From positions 1 through 64,000 of the forward strand of contig CALCYI010000073.1 in NCBI GenBank assembly GCA_937907605.1: a DNA stretch of 64,000 nucleotides. The letters run 5' to 3'. Made by a program: the position numbers and the translations under genes. Source of the stretch: an uncultured Clostridia bacterium. Lineage in GTDB: Bacteria > Bacillota > Clostridia > Oscillospirales > Acutalibacteraceae. This document shows positions 51,881 to 60,633 of this stretch, piece by piece. Below the pieces are notes generated by a model that was not told where the DNA came from, did not search any database, and saw only the letters and a list, made by a program, of their open reading frames with translations. Numbering within the stretch: position 1 is the first letter of the stretch; every line of letters starts with the position of its first letter.

Positions 51881-51917
51881 ACACATCATTTTAGTAATTA
51901 ACTATTATGATGTGTTC
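51881..51917. repeat. Inverted repeat and end repeat of element 2
   Basis: ACACATCAT (51881-51889) and ATGATGTGT (51907-51915) form a dyad. TATGATGTGTTC (51906-51917) recurs at 61454-61465, about 100 bases before the right junction, so both ends carry the same word; likely integrase arm sites. Confidence 0.55.
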
Positions 51918-51946
51918 TTGTTTTTGCTTGAAAAAAGGGGGCTATT

Positions 51947-52903
51947 ATGCACAAATTAACGCTAACAAAAGATACTCAAATTACATTTAAGCAGGGCTGC
52001 GAAATGTATATTACTAACTGCAAGCAGCGAAATTTAAGAGAAGGCACGATAAACCATTACAAACAGAGTTATAAACAGTTTTACAATTATTTTAATAGGG
52101 ATATGCCACTGTGTGATTTTGATGAATCAACCTATAATGACTATGTGGTTTATTTATGTGATATACTTGATAATGATGTAAGTATCAACGCGTATTTGCG
52201 CGATTTAATTACAACCGTTCATTTCTTGCAAAATAAAGGGTATATACAGCCGTTCAAAATGCAATCAATAAAGGTTGATAAACACAATGTACAAACCTAT
52301 TCAGATGACGAATTAAGACTATTATTAGAAAAGCCAAATATTAAAAAGTGTAGTTTCATTGAATTTCAAAGTTGGGTAATGACGAACTTTTTATTTAGTA
52401 CAGGCGTTAGACAAAGAAGTTTAATGAACATAAAAATTATTGATATTGATTTTTATAATAATGTTGTCTATGTAAATGTAACCAAAAACAGAAAGCCGTT
52501 AATAGTTCCTATCAATAAAACAATGGTTGAAATATTAAAAGAATTTCTATTATACAGGCAAAATAAAAACGATAATGATTATTTGTTTTGTAATGTTTTC
52601 GGTGAACAGTTAGTTAAATCAACCTGCTACCATATGCTATACGAATACAATAAGCGTAGAGGAGTACAAACTACAGGCATACACCGATACCGCCACACAT
52701 TCGCTAAACAATGGATATTAAACGGCGGTAATGTTGTAACACTACAAAAGATATTAGGGCATAGCAGTTTAGCAATAACGCAAAACTATATTAATCTATT
52801 AGTTAGTGATGCAGTTGAAGAAGTCAACGAGATTAATTTAATTGATTTATTTAACGGCAAGCACAATAAAAAAATCACAATGAGAAAGGGGGATAGGAAA
52901 TGA
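51947..52903 (+). CDS. Tyrosine recombinase, integrase of element 2
   Basis: The 318-residue integrase has a core-binding domain (~10-95) and a catalytic domain with STGVRQRSLMNIKI (Arg), HRYRHTFAKQW (HxxR) and LGHSSLAITQNYI (His, Tyr). It is the first gene after the left junction and is the likely enzyme that inserts into the GGGtGRT 3' end. AAAAAGGGGG precedes the ATG. Confidence 0.92.
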   Translation: MHKLTLTKDTQITFKQGCEMYITNCKQRNLREGTINHYKQSYKQFYNYFNRDMPLCDFDESTYNDYVVYLCDILDNDVSINAYLRDLITTVHFLQNKGYIQPFKMQSIKVDKHNVQTYSDDELRLLLEKPNIKKCSFIEFQSWVMTNFLFSTGVRQRSLMNIKIIDIDFYNNVVYVNVTKNRKPLIVPINKTMVEILKEFLLYRQNKNDNDYLFCNVFGEQLVKSTCYHMLYEYNKRRGVQTTGIHRYRHTFAKQWILNGGNVVTLQKILGHSSLAITQNYINLLVSDAVEEVNEINLIDLFNGKHNKKITMRKGDRK

Positions 52904-53091
52904 CTAACACCAAAAACGATTTATTCAAAAGTGCTATGCAGCAGTTGATGAAATTGACAGATATTGATTTGCCGGAAAGCCAATTAACAAAAGCGCCGGA
53001 GTTTAAACAATTCGTTGAAACATTAAAAGAAATTAAGAATAACGGCTATAAAGAAGAATTTGTTTCATTGTGTAATTTAATGCTGGCATAA
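52900..53091 (+). CDS. Small unknown protein coupled to integrase
   Basis: A 63-residue mostly helical protein; its ATG overlaps the integrase TGA (ATGA). No family recognised. Its position would suit a recombination accessory factor, though it has no obvious HTH. Confidence 0.55.
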   Translation: MTNTKNDLFKSAMQQLMKLTDIDLPESQLTKAPEFKQFVETLKEIKNNGYKEEFVSLCNLMLA

Positions 53092-53130
53092 AAAAGAGCG
53101 TGTAAGTTGAAATAACCTACACGCTATTTT
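53091..53130. terminator. Bidirectional terminator
   Basis: AGCGTGTA (53097-53104) pairs with TACACGCT (53118-53125), with AAAAA before and ATTTT after; between convergent genes. Confidence 0.8.
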
Positions 53131-53166
53131 ACAATATCATCTCAAGAACATTATGATGTACATCTG

Positions 53167-54066
53167 TTAGTCAAAATATTCCTCCGTATAGTAATCAAAT
53201 CTTTCTGCATTCAGCGGAAAATAGAAATCTAAATTATATTTCGTATTCCCTTTGATATTTTTGTAATACTCCTCTGTGGTATCAATAATAGTACCATTTT
53301 CATCATAAAAGGTAAAACCCATTAGCATATTAAATGTGTAGTCAGTATGATTGTGAAAACTAATTCTATATGTTGTTTCATCAACATAAACCACTTCCAA
53401 ATCGTCGCCTAATTGCTTATGTAAATCTGTTTCGATGGTCTTTAGCATTTCATATTCTTTTTCTTGTTGTTCGGCTTTAGCATAATATTCCGACATATAT
53501 TCATTATTATTTTTTAATAAGCCATATTCATCCGTAAGTGATTTTAGTGTATTAAACCTAATGCTTGTACCCTCATACTTCTTCAGCTGTTGTTCGCCTT
53601 TCGGTAATGTGATAGACTCTTTTTCCATATCTAATCCCTCTAAATAATGAGTGGATAGTTCTTTTAGCCTGTTATCATAAAACAATTCATATCTATATTT
53701 TTCTAACATTTGTAGTTCATAATCAACACAACTTTCTAACCCATCATCATCTTTTGATTTCGCATATCTTTTCAAAATGGATGTGGAGATGGATTCTAAA
53801 AACTTGTAATCTGCATTTTCATTCATCCCTTTTTCTTTAACACATTTTTCCAACAGTTCATTGCTATCTGCATAATCTAAATCGGTGAACAACTCAATAG
53901 CGTTATCCCAGTTGCTACTATTCATTGCTTCAACGCCTAAATTATATTTTGTTTTGTCGCTCGCAAAAATATTTGTTTGACTGTTTACTACAAATAACGA
54001 TATTACAGTAGCGATAACTATAGTCAACGAAACAATAATAGTTATAGCTTTTTTACTTTTTTTCAT
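53167..54066 (-). CDS. Membrane-anchored TPR-like protein, unknown
   Basis: The 299-residue protein has an N-terminal signal anchor (residues ~8-28), a TPR-like pair of helices (YNLGVEAMNSSNWDNAIELF, near 42-61) and a C-terminal beta domain (YRISFHNHTDYTFNMLMGFTF) resembling the FxLyD/DUF-type additional-strand domains. Exported; function unknown. It is co-directional with the lipoprotein upstream, 34 bases apart, so probably co-transcribed cargo of element 2. Confidence 0.75.
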   Translation of the reverse strand: MKKSKKAITIIVSLTIVIATVISLFVVNSQTNIFASDKTKYNLGVEAMNSSNWDNAIELFTDLDYADSNELLEKCVKEKGMNENADYKFLESISTSILKRYAKSKDDDGLESCVDYELQMLEKYRYELFYDNRLKELSTHYLEGLDMEKESITLPKGEQQLKKYEGTSIRFNTLKSLTDEYGLLKNNNEYMSEYYAKAEQQEKEYEMLKTIETDLHKQLGDDLEVVYVDETTYRISFHNHTDYTFNMLMGFTFYDENGTIIDTTEEYYKNIKGNTKYNLDFYFPLNAERFDYYTEEYFD

Positions 54067-54100
54067 ACTGATTTCCTCGTATTATATTAGTTTATTTAAT

Positions 54101-55270
54101 TTAACTGTAACTGGTATAATCGATATGACAACTATTACCGTTAAAAGTAATCGTAGTAGCATATTCATCCAACATTGCAAATATATAGCCTAACATTTCT
54201 TCAGATATTTTCATTTCTTCAGCACAAGCAGTCAAGTCTTCAATATCAACGCTATACTTGCCAAACTTTTTGTAATCAAAGTCATAATCTCCTGTTGCAG
54301 TTTCTAAAGATTGAAACTTTTTCATTATTGCTTTAATTTGGTCTTTTGTAACTATAAATTCACTTGCATTTTTTCCGTAAACTGCCCATTCATCAACGTC
54401 TTTTGGAACAAAGCCAATTATAAATGGAGCAAAGTCAGAATAATGATATAAAAAATGTTTTTCTTCGAAATCACTACCGTCAAGAACTTTTGCAATTTTC
54501 CTGTATACGGCGCCTTGATTTACTGTTTCATTTTTATTTAAAGAACTATCAATCCATTCACAATCTTCAGATAACAATGGAATACCTTTATATTTCCAAC
54601 TTCCTGTGCTTCCTGTTAAGTCTGCTTTTGTAGCATTGGTTGCATCGGTATAAGTTATCTCGACCACACTTGTTATGGCTTCAGTTGTTTCTTTATTTTG
54701 TTGGTCAGAATTACTATTGTTAAGATTTACTAAAATTTCATAGTCTTCACCTATATAAAAAACCAGTTCTTTCATTCCTTCTTTAATAATGTATTCAGTA
54801 GCGATACTCTTTTTTTCTCCTCTATCTAATTTCGCAAACGCACCTGCAGCCGAACTATAACTTCCGTGCTCACGGGCTGATGACGAAGCATCTACTGTTG
54901 TACCATCGGTGTATAATAATTTTATAAAATTATCAAAATCAACATATCCATCGTTATATTCATCATAATATGAAAGATTTTTCGCAGTATATTTCACTAC
55001 TAATATTGTTTCTTCGTCACTTATTTCTCCATTTTCTCTATCACCATTTATCATATCCTCGTTTTCGTATTGTACAGCATCCAATGAAATTTCAACATCT
55101 CCGTATTTGGATTTAGCTGTTACAGTTTCGTTAAGTTCAATTGATTTTCGGTTGCTTTTATTAGAAATGGATTTTGTTGCACTAATCTCGGCACCATCAT
55201 TACTTGAACAAGATGACAATGTACACGTAATAGCCAAAAGCACCATAAATAAACATATAAATCTTTTCAT
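54101..55270 (-). CDS. Exported lipoprotein with DUF4352/DUF5067-like domain
   Basis: The 389-residue lipoprotein (lipobox TLSSC) has an immunoglobulin-like N-terminal domain (VTAKSKYGDVEISLDAVQY; ILVVKYTAKNLSYYDEY) of the kind found in DUF4352/DUF5067 proteins, a Thr linker and a C-terminal domain of unknown fold with GIPLLSEDCEWIDSS. Such proteins are typical surface cargo of Firmicutes elements. AAGGAAGGAAGAG-type ribosome site precedes the ATG. Confidence 0.75.
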   Translation of the reverse strand: MKRFICLFMVLLAITCTLSSCSSNDGAEISATKSISNKSNRKSIELNETVTAKSKYGDVEISLDAVQYENEDMINGDRENGEISDEETILVVKYTAKNLSYYDEYNDGYVDFDNFIKLLYTDGTTVDASSSAREHGSYSSAAGAFAKLDRGEKKSIATEYIIKEGMKELVFYIGEDYEILVNLNNSNSDQQNKETTEAITSVVEITYTDATNATKADLTGSTGSWKYKGIPLLSEDCEWIDSSLNKNETVNQGAVYRKIAKVLDGSDFEEKHFLYHYSDFAPFIIGFVPKDVDEWAVYGKNASEFIVTKDQIKAIMKKFQSLETATGDYDFDYKKFGKYSVDIEDLTACAEEMKISEEMLGYIFAMLDEYATTITFNGNSCHIDYTSYS

Positions 55271-55294
55271 TTTTCTCTTCCTTCCTTTTCAAAA

Positions 55295-55324
55295 ATAAAA
55301 AATGCGTAGCACGAAGCTACGCAG
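55295..55324 (-). terminator. Terminator-like hairpin on minus strand
   Basis: TGCGTAGC/GCTACGCA with TTTTTTATT following on the minus strand, only 25 bases before the lipoprotein start. It would end a small RNA from upstream or act as an attenuator. Confidence 0.7.
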
Positions 55325-55347
55325 AAAAACACATAGCTCCGTTTGTT

Positions 55348-55471
55348 GCTACACAAATTTCCTAAATCAACTACACTTTACAAGTATTGCGATTTGAGCC
55401 TGTATTTTTACCAATGTAAACATACAAACTTGCAAATTGTAGTTATTCAGTTTAGGAAATAAATGTAGCAC
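55348..55471 (-). ncRNA. Long structured RNA or replication structure
   Basis: Nested complementary blocks TGCTACA (55348)/TGTAGCA (55465), ATTTCCTAAA (55358)/TTTAGGAAAT (55452), ACTACA (55371)/TGTAGT (55439) and CAAGT (55382)/ACTTG (55429) form a ~124-base hairpin. With the terminator just beyond, a ~180-base minus-strand small RNA or leader of the lipoprotein gene is likely; a single-strand origin is an alternative. Confidence 0.5.
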
Positions 55472-55555
55472 TATTATTCTATCATAAAAAAAGCAATAAA
55501 ACAACTATTTTATTTGTATTATTTATCAAATGACAAGCCCGCTATAGTGGGGGCT

Positions 55556-55583
55556 TGACTTTTCTTGACTTTTGTGATATAAT
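55556..55583 (+). promoter_or_regulatory. Strong promoter for leader RNA
   Basis: TTGACT (55556-55561) and TATAAT (55578-55583), spacer 16, just after an inverted repeat CAAGCCC...GGGCTTG. Confidence 0.72.
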
Positions 55584-55589
55584 ATATAT

Positions 55590-55797
55590 AGATTTGCTCA
55601 AAGACCGGAGCAACCCAAATAAAATTTAACATAATAATCTTTACCGCTTAAAAATGTAGGTTAGTGCTATGACGTTGCCATAAAGCACAAGCGGAGCAAT
55701 TCCCTAAATGGCAATAGGCTATGCTGATTGAATAGAGCACAAAGCATATTATATGTATGTTTTGTGTTGTATTCAGTTTGCATAGCCTTTTTATTTT
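55590..55797 (+). ncRNA. ~200-base structured RNA ending in a strong terminator
   Basis: From the promoter the RNA holds TTGCTC-n8-GAGCAA, TTGCCAT...ATGGCAA and GTGCT...AGCAC pairings, then a long terminal hairpin (AGGCTATGC at 55716 with GCATAGCCT at 55780, plus TTGAATA/TATTCAG and CACAAA/TTTGTG inside) and TTTTTATTTTT. It ends before the next gene's ribosome site, so it is either a free small RNA or an attenuated leader that controls the replication genes. Confidence 0.6.
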
Positions 55798-55810
55798 TCA
55801 GGAAAGCGAG

Positions 55811-55996
55811 GTGAAACCCATATTCAAAGTATTTAATCAAAGACTGGCAGGCTTCTTAATGCTTAAAGGATTTAAATTAATAGAAGTCGAGCCAAACAAA
55901 AACATTAAAGAGTTTAATATCTTTACGTTTCAAAAATCAAACAAACTTAACAAGGCTATTAAACAATATCAGGAAATCAAAAATTTTTTAATCTAA
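55811..55996 (+). CDS. DUF5659-like small protein
   Basis: The 61-residue protein begins at GTG and reads IFKVFNQRLAGFLMLKGFKL then FNIFTFQKSNKLNKAIKQY, matching my memory of the DUF5659 pattern in mobile elements. The GTG with AGGAAAG upstream is chosen because the longer frame starts inside the terminator hairpin. Confidence 0.6.
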   Translation: MKPIFKVFNQRLAGFLMLKGFKLIEVEPNKNIKEFNIFTFQKSNKLNKAIKQYQEIKNFLI

Positions 55997-56014
55997 AAGG
56001 AGAAAACAAATACT

Positions 56015-56830
56015 ATGATAACTAATGAAACATTAAAATCAAATGAATGGGTAACATTACAAGAAGCAAGTGAAAGAAGCGTGTACTCTAAAAGGCAAAT
56101 TCTCAAATTAGCCGAAAAAGGCAATGAGCGCATAGGAACAAAACGCGAAGGAAACAATGTTCTATATAATTTAAAAGATATAATTCAATATTCTGCGAGC
56201 CATCAAGGGAAGCCAATACTAAATACAGTTTGGGATGAATTAACCTTTATATTGCCTGGCGAGTGCTTTTACCCGCTGCAAGGATATGATTGCAAGTATT
56301 TTATAAGCAACAAAAATCGGGTTTACAACGCTACGACAGGGCAGTTGTTAACGCCTAAACCGCAAATTCACAAAGATAAAAACACTGGGAAAATTAAAAA
56401 GACCGGCTATTTTATTGTTGGATTAAGAAAAAATGGAAGATGTAAATGTGTAATACTGCACAGGCTGATAGGTCAAACACAATGCCCAAACGCTTTGAAT
56501 AAAGACATCTATCATCACATTAGTTTAAAAAAGAATAAAGATGGATTATTTAACGATAACGCAAATAATTTATTGCCTGTATGGAAACATCAACACGATG
56601 AACTACATAAACTATTAAATCAGAACAAAATAGAGGAATACAAAAAGATGGTTGCAGAAATAAAAAAAGAAAATAAGCAAAAAGTCTATAAAATTCCACA
56701 TTTAGATTTTGACGATAATGACAATTTCCGATTCTTTATGTATGTAAACTCAAGAGGTTACAAGGAATACAAGAAAAGCGGAGATGTACCACTTGATTGT
56801 ATCATTTTGGAACGTGCAGAAAGGCGGTAA
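56015..56830 (+). CDS. HTH plus HNH-like (NUMOD-type) protein
   Basis: The 271-residue protein has an N-terminal excisionase-like HTH (WVTLQEASERSVYSKRQIL, 12-30) and a middle section with CVILHRLIGQTQ then YHHISLKKNKDG, NNLLPVWKHQHDELH, an HNH-nuclease arrangement (His-His...Asn...His). AAGGAG lies before the ATG. Possibly a nicking or homing-type endonuclease for the element's replication. Confidence 0.65.
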   Translation: MITNETLKSNEWVTLQEASERSVYSKRQILKLAEKGNERIGTKREGNNVLYNLKDIIQYSASHQGKPILNTVWDELTFILPGECFYPLQGYDCKYFISNKNRVYNATTGQLLTPKPQIHKDKNTGKIKKTGYFIVGLRKNGRCKCVILHRLIGQTQCPNALNKDIYHHISLKKNKDGLFNDNANNLLPVWKHQHDELHKLLNQNKIEEYKKMVAEIKKENKQKVYKIPHLDFDDNDNFRFFMYVNSRGYKEYKKSGDVPLDCIILERAERR

Positions 56831-56833
56831 TTG

Positions 56834-58057
56834 ATGAATACTAAAATCACCGTAGTTGACAGCCTGATGGGCAGCGGTAAAACCTCTTGGTGTATTGATG
56901 AACTCTTAAATCAACATCTTGATGAAAATATATTATATATAACGCCATTTTTAGATGAAACAGAAAGAATTAAGACCGCTGCAAAAAGCAGAAATATATT
57001 AACACCTACAAATAAGGGAGAAGGCAAAATTGGGAATATCGGCGACCTGCTGCAAAATCAAAAGGATATTGCCAGCACTCACGAATTATTTAAACGTTTT
57101 GATGACAGGTGTAAAAAAGCATTAAAAGAAAACGATTATACACTAATAATTGACGAAACCATTACAGCCGTTGAACCATACAGCGTAAAGGCAAAAGATG
57201 ACTTTACTTACCTGTTAAAAAATAAAGATATAAGCATTGATGATAATGGTTTGATTAGTTGGACTGGTTCGGAACTTGATACCCGCTACACCGATATTAA
57301 AATTCTGGCAGAAAACAAAAGCCTTTTCCGAGTGGATGAAAAATTCTACTTATGGCACTATCCACCGGAGATTTTCAACCTTTTTAGAAAAGTTTATATT
57401 TTAACCTATCTTTTTGATGGAAGCGTAATGAAGTATTATTTTGATTTGTATGGTTTTGAATACGAAACCAAAAGTGTTAAATTCAATACTGACTTAAACA
57501 AATATGAATTAATTGAATACTATGAGCCATCAAAAGAAAATATCAGAAATCGCATAAGCATTTACGAAGGTCAACTAAACAAAAACATTAGTATTAAGCC
57601 TAATGCACTTTCGGCTTCCTGGTTTAATCTCTATAATCAAAGCGATATCAACCAGCTGCAAAAGAACCTTAACAATTTAACAAAAAACATATACAAATGT
57701 TGTTCTGAAAGCATAATGTGGACTACTTATAAAAGCCATAAAAAGTTGCTCAAGGGCAAAGGCTACACAAACGGTTTTGTGGCTTGCAATGCACGAGCCA
57801 CAAATGATTTTTGGGATAAAACACATCTTTATTACTGCTGCAATTGGTTTGAGAATCCAGAAATCATAAAGTTCTTCAAACAGCGGGGTATAACTATAAA
57901 TCAGGATAAAATCGCATTGGCAATGCTCCTCCAGTGGATATGGAGAAGCAATATACGAATCCCTGACAGCGATAAAACAGTACATATATATTTGCCATCA
58001 AGCAGAATGCGAACTCTATTTACAACCTGGTTAAATCAAGATTCAAATGTGGTATAA
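56834..58057 (+). CDS. P-loop helicase-like replication protein
   Basis: The 407-residue protein has Walker A VDSLMGSGKTSWCID (residues ~8-22), Walker B LIIDETITAVEPYS near 107, and VYILTYLFDGSVMKYYF, which parallels motif III of origin-binding SF2 helicases. It probably drives replication of the element with the preceding HTH/HNH gene, whose stop is 4 bases upstream. Exact family uncertain. Confidence 0.7.
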   Translation: MNTKITVVDSLMGSGKTSWCIDELLNQHLDENILYITPFLDETERIKTAAKSRNILTPTNKGEGKIGNIGDLLQNQKDIASTHELFKRFDDRCKKALKENDYTLIIDETITAVEPYSVKAKDDFTYLLKNKDISIDDNGLISWTGSELDTRYTDIKILAENKSLFRVDEKFYLWHYPPEIFNLFRKVYILTYLFDGSVMKYYFDLYGFEYETKSVKFNTDLNKYELIEYYEPSKENIRNRISIYEGQLNKNISIKPNALSASWFNLYNQSDINQLQKNLNNLTKNIYKCCSESIMWTTYKSHKKLLKGKGYTNGFVACNARATNDFWDKTHLYYCCNWFENPEIIKFFKQRGITINQDKIALAMLLQWIWRSNIRIPDSDKTVHIYLPSSRMRTLFTTWLNQDSNVV

Positions 58058-58085
58058 GTTTTGAACAAACAAAAGGAGAATTATA

Positions 58086-58478
58086 TTGAACATTAAAATT
58101 CAAAAGGTAGAAAGAATATATACATTTGATAGAAAAATCATTAAATGTAAAGTGAATTATGTTGACGAAATAGAAACAAATATTAACTTTGATTTAAATA
58201 GTTTTTGTACATTATCAAAAGTTATTACCAAAGCAGGTTTTCAAACTGAAGGATTATATTTATTATCGGAATTTCTTGATAAAAAATACATTCGTTGTAT
58301 CGGCGAATTACATTATGACAAAGCAGGCGTGTTATTTCGTTATTCCCCTATCGCAAATAGACTGTGCGATATTGCTAATCAAAAAATGGGCTGGTTAAAA
58401 TGGTTTAACCTAAACGAGTATTGCAATAAATTAAATATTGATGAAAATGATTATTTGATAGGGGGAATTCAAAATTAG
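58086..58478 (+). CDS. Unknown 130-residue protein coupled to radical SAM gene
   Basis: Starts at TTG with AAAGGAG 7 bases upstream. The protein is mixed alpha/beta with five scattered cysteines and no recognised family; it does not look like a leader-core precursor peptide. Its last codons (AATTAG) overlap the first codon of the radical SAM frame, so the pair is translationally coupled. It may be a partner or substrate protein. Confidence 0.65.
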   Translation: MNIKIQKVERIYTFDRKIIKCKVNYVDEIETNINFDLNSFCTLSKVITKAGFQTEGLYLLSEFLDKKYIRCIGELHYDKAGVLFRYSPIANRLCDIANQKMGWLKWFNLNEYCNKLNIDENDYLIGGIQN

Positions 58479-59922
58479 TAAATATAATTTTGATGCTTTA
58501 GCATTTGAAATAACAAGAAAATGCAATTTAAAATGTCCTCATTGTATGTTGGGCGATGCTCAAAATCTTACTATAACGCAGGATATTGTAGATAGAGTTT
58601 TTGACAATGTAAATGATTGTTATTATATTTCATTAGTGGGCGGTGAAGTCCTTTTGGAATATTCAATGGTTGAATATCTTTTTGAAAAATTAATTAAATA
58701 TAATTGGAATGTTAAACACATTCAAATTACGACAAATGGCGCAATTTTAGATAAAAGGTTCATTGATTTATTTGATAATTATTGTACTGTTTCCGATTGT
58801 CAAGAAATATTGTTTAGAATTTCTAACGATATGTTTCACGATAAAGAAAAATCAGAAAAAGCATATCAGTTTTATAATAGTATTCCTAAAAGCAAAAAAA
58901 TAAAAATTGAATTCACAAACGGAATAAAAAGTTTTAAAGCAATAGGAAAAGGAAAAAACTTAATAGAGAACAACCCTCAATATAGCCAGTATTTTGAATA
59001 TGTCAACTATAATCCATCAGTAATGAAAAATAGAATAAAAATTAATAATGATGCTGTATTTTGTGAAATGCGCATATCAAGTAATGGGAATATAGCAGTT
59101 CAGGATGATGCAACATATGAATGGTATGATAATGAATTATGTATCGGAAATATACTTAATAATTCTTTATGTGATTTAATTGAGAAACATAACAGTAAAT
59201 GTCTATATACTTGCAGCGATACAAAGAATATAAATTATTTAAACAATGTTGAAAACATAGATTTTTATAAGCAATATATTTCAAAAACTAACTTTAATGA
59301 GTATATAAAAATGCTCATTGTGAAAAAAATATTCAAAAAAATATTGGAAGCAAGGGAAAAGGCACAATGTTCATTTCAGTTTATAACACCTCAAGAAATC
59401 ATATTAAATCTTAAAACACCGAAAGATTGGTTATTTGATGTTAATCCGGAAATTGAAACCATATACACATATTTTTTAAAACAGCATAATTACAACTATA
59501 ACGAGATAGAGCAGATATATAAAGAGAAAGTAGATAATAACATAGTAAATTTAGTTTATGATTATGTAGATATAAACAGCGCTGAAGATATAGAAATAGG
59601 AAAAAAGTATTTGTGTGTCCTTTGTATATTAAATAATCCCGAAATTGTTGACCCCTATATAAGACGTCAGATTATTAAAGAAACAAGGTTTTTTAACATC
59701 GTAACAAACCGTGCATTAAATGCCGGAGCAGACTATCAATTATATCTTACTCCAGAATTCAATAAGATGAGGCAAATAAATAATTTAGCGAAAGTAGGAC
59801 AAATCCATCTAAATAATGATAAAATAATGCCTTGCGAAATTGGAGATGGCTATGATAACGAGTATAATTTATATCAAAAGATAACGCAAAACTTGCTTGC
59901 AAATAAAGAATCTATAAAATAA
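58474..59922 (+). CDS. Radical SAM enzyme with SPASM/twitch-like C-terminus, ATT start
   Basis: The 482-residue protein has FEITRKCNLKCPHCMLG (CxxxCxxC binding the [4Fe-4S]-SAM cluster, near residue 17), VGGEVLL in place of the GGEP motif, and a later segment CEMRISSNGNIAVQDD ... ELCIGNILNNSLCDLI ... CLYTC that resembles a SPASM or twitch region for auxiliary clusters. A frame without any ATG, GTG or TTG before the cluster extends back to 58462; AGGGGG 8 bases before ATT at 58474 marks the likely start. Starting at the first ATG (58546) would remove the cluster motif. Product unknown; peptide or protein modification is plausible. Confidence 0.82.
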   Translation: MSKYNFDALAFEITRKCNLKCPHCMLGDAQNLTITQDIVDRVFDNVNDCYYISLVGGEVLLEYSMVEYLFEKLIKYNWNVKHIQITTNGAILDKRFIDLFDNYCTVSDCQEILFRISNDMFHDKEKSEKAYQFYNSIPKSKKIKIEFTNGIKSFKAIGKGKNLIENNPQYSQYFEYVNYNPSVMKNRIKINNDAVFCEMRISSNGNIAVQDDATYEWYDNELCIGNILNNSLCDLIEKHNSKCLYTCSDTKNINYLNNVENIDFYKQYISKTNFNEYIKMLIVKKIFKKILEAREKAQCSFQFITPQEIILNLKTPKDWLFDVNPEIETIYTYFLKQHNYNYNEIEQIYKEKVDNNIVNLVYDYVDINSAEDIEIGKKYLCVLCILNNPEIVDPYIRRQIIKETRFFNIVTNRALNAGADYQLYLTPEFNKMRQINNLAKVGQIHLNNDKIMPCEIGDGYDNEYNLYQKITQNLLANKESIK

Positions 59923-59934
59923 TATTACCAATTT

Positions 59935-60055
59935 AGAGAGAGGAATACATTTATATTCTTCTCTCTTTTGATTAAACAAGTTTTAATTGCAACATAATAT
60001 TTAGAACTTCAAAGGTTCTAAATTTTTCAAAAAACGGCTTGATTTAGCCGTTTTT
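59935..60055 (+). terminator. Three tandem terminators
   Basis: Hairpins with T runs at 59935-59969 (13 bp), 60000-60027 (TTTAGAAC/GTTCTAAA) and 60031-60055 (AAAACGGCT/AGCCGTTTT). They isolate the downstream repeat region from transcription. Confidence 0.82.
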
Positions 60056-60261
60056 CAAGCATTGTCCTTAAAAGAAAAAAAATTATAATAATAAATAAAC
60101 CATAGCATATGGCTTTGGTTTATTTGACCGTCTGTCAAGACATCCGCCATTCAATTATTCACGATGTAAACATCTTGCAAGAATCTAATAATCAGCGTAT
60201 ATATAACTTTCAGGTCAACAAGAAGATTATTAAATTCTTGTACTTCTACTTTAATTATCTT

Positions 60262-60500
60262 GGATTTTCGGTGTAGTGGTTAAACCCTCAAAGTTTCAAT
60301 GTTTGCAAAAAATAGAAACCCTGAAACTTTCGCAGTTTGTAATTTTTTCGGTGATTTTCGGTGTAATTCTTAAACCCTCAAAGTTTCGGTGTTTACATTG
60401 CTACAAACTCTTTTCGGTAGAATAACTAAACCCTCAAAGTTTCGCAGTTTGCAAAAATCAAAACCTTGAAACTTTCGCACTTTGCAAAATTTTCGGTCGG
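60262..60500 (+). repeat. Iteron array of element 2
   Basis: Five copies of a 26-base unit (core AAACCCTCAAAGTTTCG then AGTTTGC) start at 60281, 60315, 60371, 60427 and 60460; copies 2 and 5 carry CTTGAAAC/CTGAAAC forms (GAAACTTTCGCA). TTTTCGGTG-like words (60264, 60346, 60355, 60411, 60490) intersperse. The 710-base gene-free stretch 59923-60633 is otherwise A+T-rich. Probably a replication origin or partition site. Confidence 0.65.
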
Positions 60501-60633
60501 TGGTTAAATTTTTCTGATGTGAGTGAAGAAAAGCACATATATATAAGCAATTTAATGTGTTTTGAAATAAGAATGTTATCTTGCCCCCTATATAAAATAA
60601 TGCAGCAGATTATTAAACCCGCTGCAATAAGTT

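Noticed and set aside
54101..55270. Prophage status for element 2
   Set aside because: No capsid, terminase, tail or lysis gene is present; it looks like a small integrative element.
60262..60500. Repeat array considered as a CRISPR
   Set aside because: Repeat spacing is irregular (34-56 bases), repeats vary, no spacers of constant length and no cas genes nearby.
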